Positions 4,840 to 10,190 of a DNA stretch of 10,190 nucleotides are shown here, one piece after another. Made by a program: the position numbers and the translations under genes. Each line of letters begins with the position of its first letter. Position 1 is the stretch's first letter. The notes below the pieces were generated by a model. The model was not told the DNA's origin. It saw nothing but the letters and a program-made list of their open reading frames with translations, and did no database searches. The stretch comes from Actinomycetes bacterium (GTDB lineage: Bacteria > Actinomycetota > Actinomycetes > Actinomycetales > Dermabacteraceae), in the NCBI GenBank assembly GCA_023389045.1, contig JAEWEZ010000039.1, positions 1 through 10,190 on the forward strand. Direction: 5' to 3'.

Positions 4840-5134
4840 CAGTACATGCGGCGCTCTCCCTCACGGTCTCAGCCGCTCAACACGACGACCGCCCGGACAT
4901 ATGAACGCAAGCCGTTGCCGGGATCGGCCCCTCGCAGATCGCCGCCTGATCAGCCGTTCCGCGAGTTGTGCACCAGCTCGGCCCCGAACAGGGACCGGGC
5001 TACAGGCGCAACCCTGACACGGTAAATGGGGGGTTCGGTCCGTGGGCCGCTGTGGGGGAGGGGATCGTTCCGAGAGAGATCTGCCCGCAGGGCTCCGATA
5101 GCGGCGCAGCCGCCTCAGTAGACGGGACCAGGAC
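4840..5134 (+). other. 295-nt stretch without a convincing gene; candidate packaging (cos) region
   Basis: The only sizeable gap between repressor and terminase. A 59-codon frame (4846-5025, MRRSPSRSQPL...) is open but has no ribosome binding site and an Arg/Ser/Pro-rich product, so I do not call it. The right half is notably G-rich: G6 at 5028-5033, G5 at 5054-5058 and G4 at 5060-5063, preceded by a small A+T island (GGTAAAT, 5021-5027). A small hairpin (GCGGC 5101-5105, GCCGC 5109-5113) lies near the end. In cos phages of Gram-positive hosts the cohesive-end site often lies just upstream of the HNH/terminase genes, so this is the best candidate here, by position only. Confidence 0.3.
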
Positions 5135-5353
5135 GTGTACCCCACCAACCGCAAGACCAGCGCACCGATGACGGCGCACCCCTGTCTCGCCTGTGGCCGC
5201 ATGACCCGCTCCGATGGGCACTGCCGCACCAAGGAGTGCCCGAACCGCGTACCCGATGACCTGATCAACGCTGCCCGCGAGCAAGCCCTAGCCGACATCC
5301 GCGCCGCGATCGCCCGTAGTCCGTACACCCGAAAGGAAACCCCCGATGCCTGA
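5135..5353 (+). CDS. Small zinc-ribbon protein
   Basis: 72 aa from GTG 5135, or 61 aa from ATG 5168; neither has a clear ribosome binding site (GGGA 5124-5127 favours the GTG slightly). Four cysteines form a zinc-ribbon/knuckle pattern, CLAC ... HCRTKEC, i.e. C-x2-C-x9-C-x4-C, followed by a helical C-terminus (DDLINAAREQALADIRAAIA). Such small treble-clef-like proteins are common beside phage packaging genes; target unknown. The stop overlaps the next ATG by 8 nt, supporting membership of the same operon. Confidence 0.65.
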   Translation: MYPTNRKTSAPMTAHPCLACGRMTRSDGHCRTKECPNRVPDDLINAAREQALADIRAAIARSPYTRKETPDA

Positions 5354-5462
5354 CCAGCCCGCCACCTACAGCGACCCGAGCGGCGCGATGCTCACCCTCG
5401 ACAGCGCCCGTGGATGGGGCAAGCCCGAGCACGTCGTGGATCGACACGAGGAGAAGCGATGA
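5346..5462 (+). CDS. 38-aa unknown protein
   Basis: ATG at 5346 with AAAGGAAA about 8 nt upstream; stop overlaps the next ATG (ATGA at 5459-5462). Product MPDQPATYSDPSGAMLTLDS followed by a hydrophilic ARGWGKPEHVVDRHEEKR tail. No transmembrane segment or known motif. Supported by ribosome binding site and tight overlaps on both sides rather than by similarity. Confidence 0.55.
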   Translation: MPDQPATYSDPSGAMLTLDSARGWGKPEHVVDRHEEKR

Positions 5463-5701
5463 CCGCGCGCGCTGAGACCCTCATGCCCGTGTCGCAGGAG
5501 ACCAGGGAGCACCTCCGAGCCGATCGAGCCGAGCTGCACTCCATCGCCAGCACCATCGACCTGATGCACGCCGACCTCCGCACCGACCTGCAGCACGGCC
5601 TACCGATCGACCCCGACGTGCTACGCATCGTCCGCGACGCCGGCGACCTACTGCTGCTCGCCGCCCGCCGCCTCAACCCCGACCAGGAGGCCGACCGATG
5701 A
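5459..5701 (+). CDS. 80-aa helical protein of unknown function
   Basis: ATG at 5459 is preceded by a strong ribosome binding site (GAGGAG, 5448-5453); a GTG further upstream (5414) is in frame but lacks one and would overlap the 38-aa gene, so I reject it. The product is predicted almost wholly alpha-helical (QETREHLRADRAELHSIAST ... DVLRIVRDAGDLLLLAARRL), with two long helices split by a Pro-Ile-Asp-Pro turn (HGLPIDPDV). Not recognised; possibly a small structural or DNA-binding accessory. ATGA overlap with the following HTH gene. Confidence 0.7.
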   Translation: MTARAETLMPVSQETREHLRADRAELHSIASTIDLMHADLRTDLQHGLPIDPDVLRIVRDAGDLLLLAARRLNPDQEADR

Positions 5702-5955
5702 GTGGTGCTGCTCCGAAGGTGGCTGGTCGTGTGCCCGCGCAGTGGCAGGTGCTCACCCATGAGCAGGCAGCCGAGGCCCTGGGCATGAGCCCCGATGCCC
5801 TGCGCACCATGCGGTCCCGTGGTGGTGGCCCCCGGTACAGGCGGCTGACCCCCTCCCGTATCGGGTACACCGTGGGTGACGTGGTGAACTACCTGGAATC
5901 GTGCGCGGTTGATCCGAAGGCGAAGGGATCGAGCAAGGGTGGTGGGAAGTCGTGA
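5698..5955 (+). CDS. Excisionase-like HTH protein (HTH_17 type)
   Basis: 85 aa. Residues 19-68 match the MerR-like excisionase domain in order: LTHEQAAEALGMSPDALRTM (helix-turn-helix), the 'RSRGGGPRYRRL' turn, and a wing ending RIGYTVGDVVNYLES, the usual 'vrY...dv..yL' finish. The tail is Lys/Gly/Ser-rich. Proteins of this type serve as recombination directionality factors (Xis) or as small regulators. Ribosome binding site AGGAGG (5686-5691), start overlapping the previous stop. Placed directly before HNH-terminase rather than next to an integrase, so a packaging-module regulator is as likely as Xis. Confidence 0.82.
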   Translation: MSGAAPKVAGRVPAQWQVLTHEQAAEALGMSPDALRTMRSRGGGPRYRRLTPSRIGYTVGDVVNYLESCAVDPKAKGSSKGGGKS

Positions 5956-6320
5956 GCCGCAACAGCTGGAACCGTGTGCCGTACAAGAAGCGACAGGCGA
6001 TCAAGCAGGTGCTGCTCGCACGTGATGGTCTGCGCTGCTGCAACTGTGGCCGACCGATCGCGAGCGTGAAGGCAGCAACGATCGAGCACAAGAAGGGCCG
6101 CAAGCAAGGCGGATCGCTGCTGGACCCTGCCAACCTCGGCCTGGCGCATGGTGACTGCAACTACTCCGGCCGGTACCAGCGTGGCGGGCGCGTGCGCGTT
6201 GTCGATGGAGTCCGTTTCTTTGACGGTGAGGCCACGGAACACCCCGCGCCCGTGTTCCTCCCTCCCCCGGACGCTCAGAAAAAACGGGGCGTGAGCAGGG
6301 ACGATGACAACGACGAGTGA
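5952..6320 (+). CDS. HNH endonuclease (packaging-associated)
   Basis: 122 aa, GTG start overlapping the previous stop by 4 nt (GTGA). The HNH core is visible: C-C-N-C-G (29-33, CxxC zinc pair), IEH (44-46) with the metal-proximal His46, KQGGS, then N61 and HxxC N (H66, C69, N70). The family's last CxxC is here HxxC. HNH proteins next to the large terminase are conserved in many cos phages and are needed for terminase cleavage of DNA in HK97-type and Gram-positive phages, so a role in cos cutting is the best guess. The C-terminal 40 residues are Pro- and then Asp/Lys-rich. It overlaps the terminase start by 17 nt. Confidence 0.92.
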   Translation: MSRNSWNRVPYKKRQAIKQVLLARDGLRCCNCGRPIASVKAATIEHKKGRKQGGSLLDPANLGLAHGDCNYSGRYQRGGRVRVVDGVRFFDGEATEHPAPVFLPPPDAQKKRGVSRDDDNDE

Positions 6321-8439
6321 GGCGCCGAACGGGGCCGATGGGACCCCCGAAATCGGGCCGGATCACGGCGGATCGCTGCTGATGTTGCCCGGTCTGGCCC
6401 CATCGCGCCCGAAGGTGGTGGAACTGACCGAGGCCGCGCAGCTGACCATCGCCGCGCGCCGGGATGCTGGCCTGTTGACCGACCTCGACGCCGCCCACGT
6501 CGCCCTGATCCTCGCCGACGCCGCCAAGCTCGACGCGACCGTGGGTGTGGGCCGACCGTCCGGCCGTGCGAAGCTGCTGTCGTCCATGTCCGAGACCCTC
6601 GCCGCGCTGCCCGACCCCGAGCAGGCCGGTGCCGGGCTGCTCCGCCCCTACCTCACCGCGCTGCAGGGCCTGCCCGACGATGACGACGCCGACACCGGTG
6701 AGGTCCCGCTGCCGAAGCTGCCTCCGGCACCGCCCGCAGCCGGGATGACCGAGGCCGGCGTGATCACCACGCTCCGGGCCCGTCACGATGCTGGCCTATC
6801 GACTCAGGCATGGGCCGTGCATGAGCGGCTCGCGCTGGTCGCTGCCCGTGATCTCGATCGAGCGCTGACCGTGGGTGCCCCGTCCGGGTACGCGCTGCTG
6901 GCCTCCACCATGCAGTCGATCATCGACCGGCTACCTCGACCGAAGACCACCGCTGACGCGACCACCGTGCACGAGCTGCTCGCCACTATCGAGGACCAGC
7001 CCTCGCCGTTCACCGCGCTGCCGCCGGCGGCGTACCATCCCGAGCGTGATCCCGAGTGGCTGACCGAGGGCGCCGAGATCGCGGCCGTGGCCCGCGCGAT
7101 GGGCCGACACCTGATGCCGTGGCAGCGCAAAGCGATCGACGTGGCGACCGAGTACCGGCTCGACTCCGCCGGCCGCCGCCGCTACCGGTACTCCCGTGTG
7201 CTGATCACCGTGCCCCGACAGTCCGGCAAGACTGATCTGACCGTGCCCGTGCTGGTGCACCGGGCGCTCACTCGCACCGCGGCCTGCTGGTACACCGCGC
7301 AGACCGGGCAGGACGCCCGCAAGCGCATGATGGAGCTGCTCGAACGTGTCGAGGGCAGCCTGCTGGCGCACCTGCTGACATCGACCCGATCCAACGGCGC
7401 CGAGGGCGTGCGCGTGACCGAGCAGACCGGCTCCCACGTCACCCGCTTCTCACCGACGTTCTCCGCGCTGCATGGCGAGCACCCGCACCTGGTGGTCAAG
7501 GATGAGATCTGGCACTACTCCCGCGAGCTGGGCGATGCCCTCGACGGTGCCGTGGAACCAGCGCAGATCACCCTCGGCGCGCTCGCGCAGCATTGGGACG
7601 TGTCCACCATGGGCACCGCGAGCAGCGACTACCTGAACGGCCTGGTGGACACCGGCCGCGCTGGCACCGACCCCGATCTGTGCTATATCGAGTACAGCCT
7701 GGCCGATGGTCTCGACCCGCTGGACCCCGATTCGTGGCGCACGTTCCACCCGGCCCTAGGCAACACGATCGCCGTGGAAGATCTCGCGAAGCGTGCCCGC
7801 AAGGCCGACGAGTCGCCGGCCCGCCGCGCGACATGGCTCCGCGCCTACTGCAACCGCGTGGTTGCCAGCGACGGCAGCCTGGTGGACCTCGCACTGTGGG
7901 ATGACCTGGCGATGGACGTGCCCGCCCCCCGGTGGGACGAGGTGGCCCTCGCGATGGAAGTGGCACCCGGCAACGCCGCCGCGGCGATCGTGGCCGCGTG
8001 GACCGACGCCCGCACCGGCCGGCCAGCGGTGCGGATCGTCCGGCAGGAGCCGGGCACGAAGTGGCTGGTGCCGTTCATGGACGAGCGGCTAACCAGGATC
8101 GAGCATGGCGAGGTGGTGGTGGACGGCGCCGGCCCCATCGCGCGGTTCGCGCAGGATCTGGAGGCCCTCGGTCACGAGGTGCGCCGGCTGAACATGAGCG
8201 AGTACGGGCAGGCGACCGAGGCCCTTCTCGACTACGCCGGTCCCGCCGCCTCGCTGATCCATGACGGCTCCGACGAACTCCGCGAGCAGATGGGTGCAGC
8301 CGAGGTGCGCAAGTCCAACGGTGTGCGTCGATTCTCCCGCGACACCGCCCGCCCCACGCCGGCCGTGATCGCCGCCGCTGTGGCCCTGCACGCACACCAG
8401 CACCCCGCTGAGCAGCCCGCCGAGTCGATCGTGCTGTGA
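6304..8439 (+). CDS. Phage terminase large subunit with duplicated N-terminal TerS-like domain
   Basis: 711 aa, longer than most large terminases (about 450-600). The motor part starts near residue 250: Walker A PRQSGKT (304-310, Lys309), Walker B LVVKDE (396-401, Asp400 and Glu401), then VSTMGTASSDYLNG as coupling motif. The nuclease part shows acidic positions Glu552 (ALAMEVAPG, where Asp is usual), Asp608 (VVVDGAG) and a late Asp680 (SRDTARPTPAVIAAA). The first 215 residues hold two similar helical segments, about 42-103 and 149-211, sharing TEA, AR.DAGL.T, LD....VG.PSG, and L.S.M....LP.P; they resemble the actinophage small-terminase helical domain. No separate small-terminase gene is present nearby. 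The protein packages DNA into proheads. Start at ATG 6304 has AGGG close upstream. Confidence 0.95.
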   Translation: MTTTSEAPNGADGTPEIGPDHGGSLLMLPGLAPSRPKVVELTEAAQLTIAARRDAGLLTDLDAAHVALILADAAKLDATVGVGRPSGRAKLLSSMSETLAALPDPEQAGAGLLRPYLTALQGLPDDDDADTGEVPLPKLPPAPPAAGMTEAGVITTLRARHDAGLSTQAWAVHERLALVAARDLDRALTVGAPSGYALLASTMQSIIDRLPRPKTTADATTVHELLATIEDQPSPFTALPPAAYHPERDPEWLTEGAEIAAVARAMGRHLMPWQRKAIDVATEYRLDSAGRRRYRYSRVLITVPRQSGKTDLTVPVLVHRALTRTAACWYTAQTGQDARKRMMELLERVEGSLLAHLLTSTRSNGAEGVRVTEQTGSHVTRFSPTFSALHGEHPHLVVKDEIWHYSRELGDALDGAVEPAQITLGALAQHWDVSTMGTASSDYLNGLVDTGRAGTDPDLCYIEYSLADGLDPLDPDSWRTFHPALGNTIAVEDLAKRARKADESPARRATWLRAYCNRVVASDGSLVDLALWDDLAMDVPAPRWDEVALAMEVAPGNAAAAIVAAWTDARTGRPAVRIVRQEPGTKWLVPFMDERLTRIEHGEVVVDGAGPIARFAQDLEALGHEVRRLNMSEYGQATEALLDYAGPAASLIHDGSDELREQMGAAEVRKSNGVRRFSRDTARPTPAVIAAAVALHAHQHPAEQPAESIVL

Positions 8440-8454
8440 CCGCCACTGTTACCG

Positions 8455-8474
8455 CCTGACACACCCTGACACAC
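8455..8474 (+). repeat. Two exact tandem 10-bp units
   Basis: CCTGACACAC occurs twice back to back, in the 87-nt gap between terminase and portal, followed by ACTG. One unit is about one helical turn, so a protein could meet both on the same face. Function unknown; could be an operator or a packaging-related site. Confidence 0.6.
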
Positions 8475-8526
8475 ACTGCCCCGGCTGACGTGACCGCCGG
8501 GGGTGGTCGGCTCGATCCTTGCCGGC

Positions 8527-9714
8527 ATGAACTTCTGGCAGATCCTCACCGGCCGCGCTCCCGTGCAGCGCGCTGCTGAGGCTGTCGAGACCGGGCAGCA
8601 GATCGTCCGTCTCCCCCTCCGCGACGAGCTGCCCGACGCGACCGACGATCAGGCCCTCGGTCTGATCCCCGTCTACCGCGCGCTGCAGGTGCTCACCACC
8701 TCCGCCGGGCAGCTGCCCCTCCGTCTGGAGCGCCAGGGCAAGACCATCACCGATCGGCTGCCGAAGCTGGTCCGCAAGCCTGACCCCGAGCTGGACCGAT
8801 CCGACTGGATCGAGCAGGCCGTGCTGTCCCTCGCCCTGGACGGTAACCTGTTCATTCGCCGCGTGACCGCCCGCAACGGTGAACTGATCGCCGCCCGCAT
8901 CCTCCCGCCGGCTGAGGTGGCGATCAGCCGGCACCCCGACACCCGGCAGATCCGCTACCACTACCGCGGCGAGAAGTTCACACCCGCCGAGGTGCACCAC
9001 CAGACCCTGATGAGGCTGCCCGGCCGCGATCGTGGCATCGGTCCGATTCAAGCCGCCCGCCGCGAGGTGGGCGGCGCTGCCGACGTCCGCGACTACGCTA
9101 CCAACTGGTTCCACGGGACCGGGCAGCCGTCCGGGCTGCTGGTCTCCAAGGGCGCCAAGACTGCAGCCGAGGCGAAGGAACAGCGCAAGCGCTGGAACGA
9201 GGCCGCAGCCGACCCCGAGAACCCCACCGGCGTCCGCGTGATCGGTGGTGACACCGAATACCACCCGCTGTTCCTGAATCCCGCCGATGCGCAGTGGCTC
9301 GACGTTCGCAAGTTCACCGTGACCGACTTCGCGCGCCTGTTCGGCGTGCCCTCTGGTCTGATGCTGGTCTCCCTCGACGGAAACAGCATGACCTATTCCA
9401 ATGTTGAGCAGGAATGGCTCGCGTTTGTGCGTTTCACTCTCATGCAATATCTGCGGAAGATTGAGGAAGCGCTCACCGAAATCTCCCCGCTCGGTCAGAC
9501 AATCCGTTTCGATCTGGAAGTGCTGTTGCGCTCCGATACGAAATCCCGGTATGACGCACACCGCGTGGCCCTCGACGCTGGTTTCCTCACCGTGGACGAG
9601 GTGCGCGCGATCGAGGGCCGGGCACCGCTGACCGATGAGCAGCGCGCCGAGATCACCCAGCGCCTCACCGCTCCCCGTTCCACCACGACAGCGCCGCAGG
9701 AGGTGCCCGCGTGA
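8527..9714 (+). CDS. HK97-family phage portal protein
   Basis: 395 aa from ATG 8527 (MNFWQILTGR); a GTG at 8503 is in frame but neither has a ribosome binding site, and portals of this family usually start with a short amphipathic helix as in MNFWQIL. The portal forms the dodecameric ring at the capsid vertex through which DNA is pumped. Family features: VYRALQVLTTSAGQLPLRL (crown/wing start), ILPPAEVAIS, then GQPSGLLVSKG, and the clip/stem region TDFARLFGVPSGLMLVS, MTYSNVEQEWLAFVRFTLMQ, KIEEAL, and GFLTVDEVRAIEGRAPL at the end. The stop overlaps the protease GTG (GTGA). Third-position base use changes sharply from about 9379 to 9558. Confidence 0.95.
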   Translation: MNFWQILTGRAPVQRAAEAVETGQQIVRLPLRDELPDATDDQALGLIPVYRALQVLTTSAGQLPLRLERQGKTITDRLPKLVRKPDPELDRSDWIEQAVLSLALDGNLFIRRVTARNGELIAARILPPAEVAISRHPDTRQIRYHYRGEKFTPAEVHHQTLMRLPGRDRGIGPIQAARREVGGAADVRDYATNWFHGTGQPSGLLVSKGAKTAAEAKEQRKRWNEAAADPENPTGVRVIGGDTEYHPLFLNPADAQWLDVRKFTVTDFARLFGVPSGLMLVSLDGNSMTYSNVEQEWLAFVRFTLMQYLRKIEEALTEISPLGQTIRFDLEVLLRSDTKSRYDAHRVALDAGFLTVDEVRAIEGRAPLTDEQRAEITQRLTAPRSTTTAPQEVPA

Positions 9715-10190
9715 ACATCACCCGCGACCAGCTGACCAACGCTGACGGCCTCGCCGTTCGCGACTTCGAGGGTTTGCAGCTCCGCGCCGAGCAGACCGAC
9801 GCCGGCAAGCGCACCGTGACCGGGATCGGTGTGCCCTACGGGCAGGAGTTCGAGACCCCCTGGTTCCGTGAGCGGTTCGAGCCCGGCGCGATCGAGGACG
9901 ACACCAACGCCCTCGCCTACTACCGGCACCGTGACCCGATCGGCCGCCTGACCGCCTCACGCGACACTGATGCCGGCCGCGAGGTCACCCTGACGCTCTC
10001 CACCACCCCGACCGCTGACGAGGCCCACACCCTCGCCCGTGACGGCGTGATCCGGTCCCTGTCGATCGGGTTCGTGCCCGTGGAGTGGCGCGAAGAGCAC
10101 ACCGAGGACGACGAGCGCCCGCTGATCGTCCACACCAAGGTCGAAGTGCGCGAGTACAGCCTCGTGCCCTTCCCCGCCTACGAGGGCGCC
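9711..10190 (+). CDS. HK97-family prohead protease, 3' end cut by window edge
   Basis: 160 codons readable from GTG 9711, inside the portal stop, with AGGAGG (9699-9704) as ribosome binding site. This serine protease cleaves the scaffold part of the major capsid protein during head maturation. Visible: TVTGIGVPYGQEF, ERFEPGAIEDD, catalytic His73 in AYYRHRDPIGRL, catalytic Ser118 in SLSIGF, and the family's EYSLVPFPAYEGA stretch near the window end. This order is normal for prohead proteases of about 180-220 aa; whether scaffold or capsid sequence is fused at the C-terminus cannot be seen. The major capsid gene is expected next. Confidence 0.94.
   Translation, partial: MNITRDQLTNADGLAVRDFEGLQLRAEQTDAGKRTVTGIGVPYGQEFETPWFRERFEPGAIEDDTNALAYYRHRDPIGRLTASRDTDAGREVTLTLSTTPTADEAHTLARDGVIRSLSIGFVPVEWREEHTEDDERPLIVHTKVEVREYSLVPFPAYEGA

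Noticed and set aside
4846..5025. 59-codon forward ORF (MRRSPSRSQPL...)
   Set aside because: No ribosome binding site, Arg/Ser/Pro-rich composition with no recognisable pattern, and no overlap with a neighbour.
6001..6786. 261-codon reverse ORF over HNH and terminase N-terminus
   Set aside because: Gly/Arg/His/Gln-rich shadow; both forward genes have motifs or internal repeats and fitting starts.
8449..9561. 370-codon reverse ORF over the portal gene
   Set aside because: Antisense of a clearly recognisable HK97 portal; long reverse frames are expected at this GC content.
1..10190. CRISPR array, insertion sequence or integrase
   Set aside because: No regularly spaced repeats, no transposase or integrase motifs, and no terminal inverted repeats of an insertion sequence were seen on either strand.

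Overview
The window looks like the chromosome of a high-GC actinobacterium (strong G/C preference at third codon positions, crgA next to a DUF881 gene, an LppM-like lipoprotein, several likely leaderless starts) with the left end of an integrated phage-type element. I cannot name the genus from the sequence alone.

Host part, 1-3296. A DUF881 membrane protein gene (minus strand, cut by the window edge) diverges from crgA, the small two-helix membrane protein of the actinobacterial divisome. crgA overlaps an SGNH/GDSL hydrolase gene by 4 nt. After about 270 nt with a tandem repeat and a short upstream ORF comes an LppM-like lipoprotein gene with a transmembrane helix and a long Pro/Gly/Gln-rich tail. 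A strong hairpin with a UUCG loop and then a tRNA-Arg(ACG) gene end this part.

Element part, from about 3335-3369 to the window end. The tRNA-Arg 3' part is the likely attL. A leftward XRE-type repressor gene runs into the tRNA, so its last ~11 codons are antisense tRNA. It diverges from a small winged-HTH gene across a compact switch with two kinds of inverted-repeat operators and two promoters that both predict leaderless transcripts. Then follow a reverse-strand gene framed by 15-bp direct repeats, a run of very small co-directional genes (36-aa membrane protein, 95-aa unknown, about 300 nt without a convincing gene, zinc-ribbon protein, 38-aa and 80-aa unknowns, excisionase-like HTH), and the packaging/head module: HNH endonuclease, large terminase, HK97-family portal and prohead protease (cut by the window edge). 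Starts and stops mostly overlap (ATGA/GTGA), so most of this is one translationally coupled operon.

Main points of interest: (1) the repressor gene crosses the attachment site, the layout known from integration-dependent immunity in BPs-like mycobacteriophages, which also integrate in a tRNA-Arg gene; (2) the terminase has two tandem copies of a helical domain in front of its ATPase that resemble actinophage small-terminase domains, so it may be a TerS-TerS-TerL fusion; (3) only about 2.6 kb separates the repressor from the packaging genes and no integrase or replication gene is seen, so the element is either a prophage with these functions at its far end or a compact, satellite-like element.
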